Assembly (NCBI GenBank): GCA_946631805.1
Contig: CAMPAJ010000088.1
Location: forward strand, 1-6,900
Length of the DNA stretch: 6,900 nucleotides
Origin: an uncultured Eggerthellaceae bacterium
Lineage (GTDB): Bacteria; Actinomycetota; Coriobacteriia; Coriobacteriales; Eggerthellaceae
Reading direction: 5' to 3'
This document shows, piece by piece, positions 1-6,900 of this stretch (position 1 is the stretch's first letter; each line of letters opens with the position of its first letter). The notes under the pieces were generated by a model. The model saw nothing but the letters and a program-made list of their open reading frames with translations. It searched no databases and was not told the origin of the DNA. Made by a program: the position numbers and the translations under genes.

Positions 1-1563
<1,563 letters not shown>

Positions 1564-1582
1564 ATGACTCGGGCAAACAAGT

Positions 1583-1620
1583 TTAATCTCCTCGAAACGA
1601 GGGCGAAACCGATGCGACAC
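1583..1620 (+). promoter_or_regulatory. GlnR-box-like operator upstream of the regulator gene
   Basis: Four 5-mers recur every 11 bases: TTAAT (1583-1587), GAAAC (1594-1598), GAAAC (1605-1609) and GACAC (1616-1620). Actinobacterial GlnR is known to bind 5-mers of the type gTnAC and GaAAC separated by six bases. The element is repeated upstream of gltB, matching at 29 of 40 positions over 1581-1620 against 2469-2508. Its centre lies about 41 bases before the predicted start of transcription, overlapping where a -35 would be. That position suits activation by direct contact with RNA polymerase. Inferred role: autoregulation. Confidence 0.6.
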
Positions 1621-1630
1621 GATGAGCTGT

Positions 1631-1636
1631 TAGGCT
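1631..1636 (+). promoter_or_regulatory. -10 element of the GlnR-like regulator promoter
   Basis: TAGGCT, a common actinobacterial form of the -10 (TAnnnT), lies exactly 10 bases after the last 5-mer of the operator. The gltB operator is followed at the same distance by TAGACT. No -35 consensus is present, as expected for an activator-dependent promoter. Predicted transcript start is near 1643, giving a 45-base untranslated leader. Confidence 0.5.
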
Positions 1637-1675
1637 ATCTCGCCATGATGGACAAGAATGTAGTCGCGAATTTCC

Positions 1676-1683
1676 GGTGGTGA
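1676..1683 (+). promoter_or_regulatory. Ribosome binding site of the GlnR-like regulator
   Basis: GGTGGTGA, with a GGTGG core, ends a few bases before the ATG at 1688. It is a moderate Shine-Dalgarno match at acceptable spacing and supports that start. Confidence 0.6.
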
Positions 1684-1687
1684 TTCG

Positions 1688-2365
1688 ATGCGCAAGCGGG
1701 TGGTGTTCGTAGCTGATTCGCTCGATAACGCGTATCTGTTCCAGCGTGTGCTCTCGATGCTTGACGTGGAAGTGGCGGCAGGGTCGACCCTTCAAGTAGA
1801 CAAGCTTCTTCATGCAGGGCAAACCTGCTCGCTTATCGTATTCGAGGCACGAGGCGCCGCTTTTGACCGAATGGGCGAAATCGTATCGGTGGCCGAACGC
1901 AACCAATGCCCGCTGCTGGTTATAGTTGACGAATCCGATCTGAGGGATATGCAGATGCCAACCCTCGTGGCGTGCGATTTCGTTGTACATGGCGCAACGC
2001 AGGCCGAATGCCTCAAGCGCGTGCGCGTGCTCATGAAGGAGACGGGCACGAGCGTTCGCGCGAATATCGTGACGGTGGATGCCATGTCGCTCAACCTCGA
2101 CACGTACCAGGTCAAGATCGCGGGCGCGCCCGTTGATTTTACGTATCTCGAATACGCCCTGCTCTCGTTCCTCGTTCAACATCCCGATCGCGCTTTCTCG
2201 CGCGACGCGCTTCTGCAACGCGTGTGGGGTTTCGACTATTACGGAGGCTCCCGCACGGTTGATGTGCACGTGCGCAGGATTAGGGCCAAGATAGGGCCGG
2301 GTTTGGCCCAGTACCTCGAGACCGTCCGCGGTGTCGGCTACCTCTGGAGGTCCGCGTTGCAATAA
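1688..2365 (+). CDS. glnR: GlnR-like atypical OmpR-family response regulator
   Basis: DNA-binding transcription factor of 225 residues. Residues 1-116 form a CheY-like receiver that is degenerate. The usual phospho-accepting Asp after strand 3 is Glu53 (LIVFEARG), the strand-5 Lys is replaced (VVHGA, 99-103), and the strand-1 acidic pair is reduced to Ala9-Asp10. Residues 125-222 are a winged-helix Trans_reg_C domain. It includes HPDRAFSRDALLQRVWGFDY (165-184), then YGGSRTVDVHVRRIRAKIG (185-203) with the recognition helix, and a wing ending TVRGVGYLW. This half closely resembles actinobacterial GlnR, the global nitrogen regulator, whose receiver also works without normal phosphorylation. No histidine kinase gene is visible. 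GlnR-box-like arrays precede both this gene and gltB, which supports the assignment and suggests autoregulation. Alternative: another orphan OmpR-family regulator. The family is near certain and the GlnR identity probable. Confidence 0.8.
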   Translation: MRKRVVFVADSLDNAYLFQRVLSMLDVEVAAGSTLQVDKLLHAGQTCSLIVFEARGAAFDRMGEIVSVAERNQCPLLVIVDESDLRDMQMPTLVACDFVVHGATQAECLKRVRVLMKETGTSVRANIVTVDAMSLNLDTYQVKIAGAPVDFTYLEYALLSFLVQHPDRAFSRDALLQRVWGFDYYGGSRTVDVHVRRIRAKIGPGLAQYLETVRGVGYLWRSALQ

Positions 2366-2383
2366 CGCGCAAGCGGTTATTGC
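2359..2383 (+). other. Hairpin over the stop codon of the regulator gene
   Basis: GCAATAAC (2359-2366) and GTTATTGC (2376-2383) are perfect 8-base inverted arms. Two further G-C pairs and a single-base bulge close on a GCAA loop. The TAA stop (2363-2365) lies in the left arm. No T-tract follows, so this is not a standard intrinsic terminator. It could stabilise the 3' end of the mRNA or act with Rho. A gene-end role is inferred from position only. Confidence 0.4.
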
Positions 2384-2470
2384 CGTATCGATACCTGGAT
2401 TGCTGCCTCTCTTTTGACTGGTCTCGTTCGGGGCCAGGCGGTGGTTGCAAGCGTTCTGGGCCCTGTGCAT

Positions 2471-2508
2471 TTAACCTTCCTGAAACGCGAGCGAAATACA
2501 TGCGACAT
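2471..2508 (+). promoter_or_regulatory. GlnR-box-like operator upstream of gltB
   Basis: 5-mers at exact 11-base steps: TTAAC (2471-2475), GAAAC (2482-2486), GAAAT (2493-2497) and GACAT (2504-2508). The first two match the known GlnR half-site forms gTnAC and GaAAC best. The array is the counterpart of the one before the regulator gene and lies at the same distance from its -10. Inferred role: binding of the GlnR-like regulator to control glutamate synthase according to nitrogen supply. The rest of the intergenic stretch, about 2384-2468, shows nothing I can name beyond a 10-base palindrome at 2385-2394. Confidence 0.65.
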
Positions 2509-2514
2509 GTCGCA
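2501..2514. promoter_or_regulatory. 14-base perfect palindrome in the gltB promoter
   Basis: TGCGACATGTCGCA is identical to its reverse complement. It overlaps the last 5-mer of the GlnR-like array and lies just upstream of the -10. The matching place before the regulator gene keeps only the left half (TGCGACA). It may bind a second, dimeric repressor or be an elaboration of the array. The function is unknown. Confidence 0.35.
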
Positions 2515-2518
2515 CCCA

Positions 2519-2524
2519 TAGACT
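2519..2524 (+). promoter_or_regulatory. -10 element of the gltB promoter
   Basis: TAGACT lies 10 bases after the operator, as TAGGCT does before the regulator gene. A second near-copy, TAGGCT, follows at 2526-2531, making a tandem 7-base repeat, so the exact -10 is uncertain. With the first hexamer, transcription would start near 2531, about 55 bases before the gltB start. No consensus -35 is present. Confidence 0.5.
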
Positions 2525-2574
2525 CTAGGCTCAGTCGGCGCATCTTTTGGGAATCGGGGATGAGCCGCCCATGC

Positions 2575-2580
2575 GAGGGA
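2575..2580 (+). promoter_or_regulatory. Ribosome binding site of gltB
   Basis: GAGGGA lies five bases before the ATG at 2586. This favours that start over the in-frame ATG at 2598, whose upstream sequence has no comparable site. Confidence 0.75.
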
Positions 2581-2585
2581 GCGAA

Positions 2586-5500
2586 ATGGAGCCAACGATG
2601 CTACAGCAGCCAGCAAGCCAGGGCTTATATCGAAGCGAGTTTGAACATGACGCATGCGGAATCGGGGCGCTGGCCCACGTAACCGGCATGCGCTCCCATC
2701 AGATGATCGACGACGCCCTCTCGGTTCTCGTGAACCTGGAACATCGCGGCGGGGTTGGCCTCGAGAAGAACACGGGTGACGGTGCGGGCATCTTGTTCCA
2801 AGTGCCGCATCGCTTCTTTCGCAAGGAGGCTCAGAAATGCGGGCACCTGTTGCCGGCAGAGGGCGATTACGGCGTCGCGATGCTGTTTCTGCCCCGCGAC
2901 GAGGAAGGGCTTCGGTGTGGAATGCGCGTGTTCGAGGACGGATGCGCACAGTGCGGCGTTCCCTTGCTGTTTTGGCGCGACGTACCCGTTGACCCGCATG
3001 ATTTGGGGGAGACGGCGCGAGAGTGCATGCCCGTTATCAAGCAGGCGTTCCTGGGCCGGCCCAAAGACGTTGCCGTCGGCATGGAGTTCGAGCGTCGCCT
3101 TTACGTTTGCCGCCGCACCATCGAGAGGGCGGCTGCGGCGGACCCGGGGCTTGCCGAGCGGGGTTTCTACGTTTGCTCTATGTCTTCGCGAACCATCGTG
3201 TACAAGGGCATGCTCGTGTCGACGCAGATGCGCCGCTTCTTCTGCGACCTTGACGACGCATCGACCGAGACGGCGATCGCGCTCGTGCATTCGCGCTATT
3301 CGACCAACACCACGCCAAGCTGGGAGCGCGCCCACCCCAATCGCTACATCGTGCACAACGGCGAGATAAACACGCTTCGCTGCAATGTGAGCTGGACGCA
3401 TGCCCGAGAGTCGAATCTGTACTCGCCCGTAATGGGCGCCGATTTGGAAAACGTGCTGCCGATATTGAACGGCGAAGGGTCGGATTCCGCCATGCTCGAC
3501 AACCTGCTCGAATTCATCTCGATGAACGGGCGGAGTTTGGCGCGCGCCGTTTCGATGGTGCTTCCGGAGCCGTGGGACAACAACGAGAACTTGACCGACA
3601 AGAGGCGCGCTTGGGACGCGTACCAGTCCATGCTCACCGAGGCTTGGGACGGTCCCGCAGCCATAGCGTTCTCGGATGGATGCGTGACGGGTGCGGCCAT
3701 CGACCGGAACGGGCTGCGACCCGCCCGGTACTACATCACGTCGGACGACCGCCTGATTCTGTCGAGCGAGGTCGGGGTGCTCGACGTCGATCCCGCTACG
3801 ATCCTGATTTCGGGAAGCCTGGGGCCGGGCCAGATGCTGCTCGTCGACCCCAGCTGCGGACGCGTGCTCTTCGACGACGAGATAAAGAACGGCTTCGCCA
3901 ACGAGAAACCGTATCGGAACTGGGTCGATTCCAACATGATTGCGCTTGGGGACTTGGTTGGCGAGCGGACGGATGCGCCCGCGTCCCATGTGGACGACGG
4001 GCAGGCCCTCCACGAGCGCCAAGCCGTGCACGGATACTTTTTCGACGATATCGAGGAGACGGTGATACCGATGGCCCGCGATGGGGCCATGCCGTTGGCT
4101 TCGATGGGGGCCGACGTTCCCCTTGCTTGCCTGTCGAAACACCCGCATAGCTTCTTCGACTATTTCCATCAGCTCTTTGCCCAGGTCACAAACCCGCCTA
4201 TCGACGCATTGCGCGAGTCGTTCATCACGTCGACGCTGCTATACGTAGGCAATCACGGCAATTTGCTCGAAGACGCACGCGCTAATTGCCGGCTCGTGCG
4301 GCTCGACACGCCGCTTCTTGACCAGGCCGGCTTCCAAGCGCTCGCGTGCATCGAGCGGCATGGTTTCAAATCCGCGGTGCTTCGCGCCGTTTACGCGCTC
4401 GGCGGCGGGCCCCGTGCGCTTCGCGACGCTTTGGAGCGCTTGCTTGGCGATGCGGAGGGTGCGGTGCGCGGCGGCGCGGACCTTGTCGTCATATCGGACC
4501 GGGTCGGGCCCGGCGAGGTCCCCATTCCGTCTTTGCTGGCCGTTGCGGCTGTTCACAACCGGCTTTTGAGAAAAGGCTTGCGTACGCATGCCGATATCAT
4601 CGTGGAAACGGGCGATGCGATATCTCCTCATGATTTCGCGGCTCTCGTGGGATATTCCGCTTCGGGCATTTTTCCGTACATGGTCCATGACACCATACGT
4701 GACCTCTGCGAGCGCGGGGTCATTTCGCTGGACGTGCGCGAGGCTATTGCCAATTACAATCGAGCCGTGGTAGCTGGCATCGTATCCATCATGTCGAAAA
4801 TGGGCATCTCGACTATGCAGGGGTACCACGCTGCACAGGTGTTCGAGGCGGTCGGCTTGTCCGACGAGCTCATCGGCGAGCATTTCGCAGGCACGGTCAG
4901 CCGCGTGGGAGGCCTGGGCATAGACGACGTGCAGCGCGAATGCGATGAGCGCCATGCGCTGGCAATGGGGCTTCGGCATTGCGCATCGCCCGGCCAGCTC
5001 CCCAGCTCGGGAATCTCTTCGTGGCGCCCGCTCGGCGGTGAGGACCATCTTGTTGACCCGCAGGTCATCACGCTGCTGCAGCGGGCGGTGCGCGAGGGCG
5101 ATTTCGGTTTGTTCGAAGAATACAGTGCGACGGTGCACGCCCCAGGACGCACGGTCCTGTTGCGCGATTTATTGGAATTCGTGCCCGCAAATGCGCCGGT
5201 GAGCCTGGACGAAGTCGAACCTGCAAGCGAGATCGTCAAGAGGTTCAATACCGGCGCGATGAGCTATGGCTCCATTTCGCAGGAGGCTCACGAATGCCTG
5301 GCAATCGCGATGAATCGCCTGAAAGGCCGCTCGAACAGCGGCGAAGGCGGCGAAGACCCTGCACGCGAGATAACGATGCCCAATGGCGATAGCAAGCGTT
5401 CGGCCATCAAGCAGATCGCCTCGGGTCGCTTTGGCGTGACGAGCCGCTACCTCATGAGCGCCGATGAAATACAGATCAAGATGGCCCAAGGCGCCAAGCC

Positions 5501-6900
5501 AGGCGAAGGAGGCCACTTGCCGGGAGCAAAGGTGTGGCCTTGGATTGCGCGCGCTCGGCGCTGCACGCCCGGCGTGGGCCTGATTTCACCGCCGCCGCAC
5601 CATGACATCTACTCCATCGAGGACCTCGCCGAAGTGATTTTCGATATGAAGAACGCAAACCCCCGCGCTCGCATATCGGTGAAGCTCGTGGCGGAAGCGG
5701 GCGTTGGCACCATAGCGACGGGTGTGGCGAAGGGCGGCGCGCACAAGATACTCGTCTCGGGCAGCAACGGCGGTACGGGCGCGGCCCCGCGCGACTCCAT
5801 TTACCATGCGGGCTTGCCGCTCGAGCTTGGGCTTGCCGAAACCCAGCAGACGCTTTTGCGCAACGGCCTGCGTTCGCGGGTGGTGCTCGAGGCTGACGGC
5901 AAGCTCATGGACGGGCGCGACGTCGCCATGGCCTGCCTGCTGGGAGCCGAGGAATTCGGCTTTGCCACGATGCCGCTCGTGGCGATGGGCTGCTTGATGC
6001 AGCGAAATTGCCAGGAGGATTCGTGCCCGGTGGGCATCGCCACGCAGAACTGCAAGCTCCGCGGGCGGTTTACCGGCAAGCCCGAATACGTCGTGAATTT
6101 CATGACGATGGTCGCCGAGCAGCTCAGGAGCATCATGGCCCAACTCGGGTTTAGGACCGTCGAGGAAATGGTCGGCCGCGTCGAATGCCTGAGGCAGCGT
6201 TCGGAATCGGCGAGCTGGAAGGCTCGATTGGTCGACTTGTCGGGCTTGCTCGTAAGTGCTCGCGTAGAATACGGAAAATCGATTCCCGGGTCGGATTGCC
6301 CTCATTACCTGGCTTCGTGCGCACCGCAGGATACGCTGCCCCAGACGCTCGATGCCACATTGCTCGTTCCCTATACGCGTGCCGCGCGCGAGCGGCTCGA
6401 AACCCAGAGGTTCCATGTTGACGTTGCCAACGTCAATCGCTGCGTGGGGACGATGCTCGGTTCGGCCGTGACGGCCCAGCATGCCGACGGGCTTCCCGAT
6501 GGCTCGCTGACGATTGACTGCTCGGGGTCGGGCGGCGTGAGTTTCGGGGCCTTTCTTCCCGCAGGCGTCACGCTCAACATCGAGGGCGAGGCGAACGACT
6601 TCTTGGGCAAGGGCCTGTCGGGCGGCGTGGTGACGGTTGCGCCTCCGTCCTCGGCGACGTTCAAGCCCGAAGAGAACCTTGTGGCGGGCAACGTCGCTTT
6701 CTACGGCGCGACGGCCGGGCGCGGTTTTGTGAACGGATTGGCAGGGCAGCGATTCGCAGTTCGCAATTCGGGAGCAACGCTCGTGGTCGAAGGCGTGGGA
6801 AACAACGGCTGCGAATACATGACCGGCGGGGTAGTGCTCGTCCTGGGCGAGGTGGGACTCAACTTTGTGGCAGGCATGAGCGGGGGCGGTGCGTACGTTT
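2586..6900 (+). CDS. gltB: Glutamate synthase (GOGAT) large subunit, C-terminus cut by window edge
   Basis: Cytosolic iron-sulfur flavoprotein that makes two glutamates from glutamine and 2-oxoglutarate, the second half of the GS-GOGAT ammonium assimilation route. Visible: 1438 residues of about 1500-1530. A 23-residue propeptide precedes the nucleophile Cys24 (EHDACGIGALAH), which starts the class II amidotransferase domain. That domain includes HRGG, HNGEINT (257-263) and DRNGLRP (373-379). The central domain covers about 470-760 with TNPPIDALRE (from 535). The FMN/2-oxoglutarate barrel covers about 880-1190: FNTGAMSYGSIS (from 887), SGSNGGTGAAP (from 1058), and cysteines 1136, 1142 and 1147, which bind the 3Fe-4S cluster. 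The GXGXG beta-helix begins near 1275 and is cut off. The frame is intact throughout. Electrons normally come from NADPH through GltD, expected downstream but not visible; a ferredoxin-dependent form has the same layout and is not excluded. The upstream GlnR-like box suggests nitrogen control. Confidence 0.96.
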   Translation, partial: MEPTMLQQPASQGLYRSEFEHDACGIGALAHVTGMRSHQMIDDALSVLVNLEHRGGVGLEKNTGDGAGILFQVPHRFFRKEAQKCGHLLPAEGDYGVAMLFLPRDEEGLRCGMRVFEDGCAQCGVPLLFWRDVPVDPHDLGETARECMPVIKQAFLGRPKDVAVGMEFERRLYVCRRTIERAAAADPGLAERGFYVCSMSSRTIVYKGMLVSTQMRRFFCDLDDASTETAIALVHSRYSTNTTPSWERAHPNRYIVHNGEINTLRCNVSWTHARESNLYSPVMGADLENVLPILNGEGSDSAMLDNLLEFISMNGRSLARAVSMVLPEPWDNNENLTDKRRAWDAYQSMLTEAWDGPAAIAFSDGCVTGAAIDRNGLRPARYYITSDDRLILSSEVGVLDVDPATILISGSLGPGQMLLVDPSCGRVLFDDEIKNGFANEKPYRNWVDSNMIALGDLVGERTDAPASHVDDGQALHERQAVHGYFFDDIEETVIPMARDGAMPLASMGADVPLACLSKHPHSFFDYFHQLFAQVTNPPIDALRESFITSTLLYVGNHGNLLEDARANCRLVRLDTPLLDQAGFQALACIERHGFKSAVLRAVYALGGGPRALRDALERLLGDAEGAVRGGADLVVISDRVGPGEVPIPSLLAVAAVHNRLLRKGLRTHADIIVETGDAISPHDFAALVGYSASGIFPYMVHDTIRDLCERGVISLDVREAIANYNRAVVAGIVSIMSKMGISTMQGYHAAQVFEAVGLSDELIGEHFAGTVSRVGGLGIDDVQRECDERHALAMGLRHCASPGQLPSSGISSWRPLGGEDHLVDPQVITLLQRAVREGDFGLFEEYSATVHAPGRTVLLRDLLEFVPANAPVSLDEVEPASEIVKRFNTGAMSYGSISQEAHECLAIAMNRLKGRSNSGEGGEDPAREITMPNGDSKRSAIKQIASGRFGVTSRYLMSADEIQIKMAQGAKPGEGGHLPGAKVWPWIARARRCTPGVGLISPPPHHDIYSIEDLAEVIFDMKNANPRARISVKLVAEAGVGTIATGVAKGGAHKILVSGSNGGTGAAPRDSIYHAGLPLELGLAETQQTLLRNGLRSRVVLEADGKLMDGRDVAMACLLGAEEFGFATMPLVAMGCLMQRNCQEDSCPVGIATQNCKLRGRFTGKPEYVVNFMTMVAEQLRSIMAQLGFRTVEEMVGRVECLRQRSESASWKARLVDLSGLLVSARVEYGKSIPGSDCPHYLASCAPQDTLPQTLDATLLVPYTRAARERLETQRFHVDVANVNRCVGTMLGSAVTAQHADGLPDGSLTIDCSGSGGVSFGAFLPAGVTLNIEGEANDFLGKGLSGGVVTVAPPSSATFKPEENLVAGNVAFYGATAGRGFVNGLAGQRFAVRNSGATLVVEGVGNNGCEYMTGGVVLVLGEVGLNFVAGMSGGGAYV

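Noticed and set aside
1564..1683. Small plus-strand frame of 39 codons (or 23 codons from the ATG at 1612) ending just before the regulator, possible leader peptide
   Set aside because: Both starts lie upstream of the predicted transcript start near 1643 and overlap the operator and -10. The peptide has no codon run or feature suggesting attenuation.
2385..2394. 10-base palindrome GTATCGATAC after the regulator gene
   Set aside because: Short, with no repeat elsewhere in the window noticed and no promoter near it; easily chance.
1583..2470. 295-codon open frame on the minus strand opposite the regulator
   Set aside because: Antisense to a clear OmpR-family gene and covers intergenic control elements; no recognisable product.
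2625..4169. 514-codon open frame on the minus strand
   Set aside because: It is fully antisense to the amidotransferase and central domains of gltB, with no recognisable protein features. Long antisense frames are common opposite GC-rich genes.
4239..6482. Minus-strand open frames of about 300 codons (4239-5138 and 5586-6482)
   Set aside because: Antisense to intact gltB coding sequence, with no family resemblance and no promoter or ribosome binding site noted.

Overview
The window shows a GC-rich bacterial chromosome segment with dense coding. The protein sequences look actinobacterial. The regulator resembles actinobacterial GlnR closely in its DNA-binding half, and the mix of features would fit the class Coriobacteriia. 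That placement is inference from protein character, because no rRNA or other marker is present. No mobile element, CRISPR array, tRNA or rRNA was seen.

Layout: (1) Positions 1-1400, minus strand, hold pyrG (CTP synthase). It starts at 1400 and runs off the left edge, with about 466 residues visible. (2) Positions 1401-1687 are a divergent intergenic region. On the minus strand it carries a perfect TATAAT -10 for pyrG, a long hairpin followed by six T in the pyrG leader (a candidate attenuator), and a good ribosome binding site. On the plus strand it carries a GlnR-box-like array and a -10 for the next gene, plus a weaker array further upstream. (3) Positions 1688-2365, plus strand, encode a 225-residue OmpR-family regulator of GlnR type. 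Its receiver domain lacks the phospho-accepting aspartate. (4) Positions 2366-2585 hold a hairpin over the regulator's stop codon, then a second GlnR-box-like array with a -10 element in the same relative position. (5) Positions 2586-6900, plus strand, hold gltB (glutamate synthase large subunit). It runs off the right edge with 1438 residues visible.

How the parts fit: the regulator gene and gltB are each preceded by a roughly 40-base element, identical at 29 of 40 positions. The elements are built from 5-mers repeating every 11 bases (TTAAY, GAAAC, GAAAY, GACAY), and a TAGRCT hexamer follows 10 bases after each. This matches the architecture known for GlnR operators in actinobacteria (5-mers separated by 6 bases). 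The simplest reading is a small nitrogen-control locus: an orphan GlnR-like regulator acts on its own promoter and on glutamate synthase, next to a second glutamine-consuming enzyme (CTP synthase). The conserved operator pair and the pyrG leader hairpin are the observations most worth following up.
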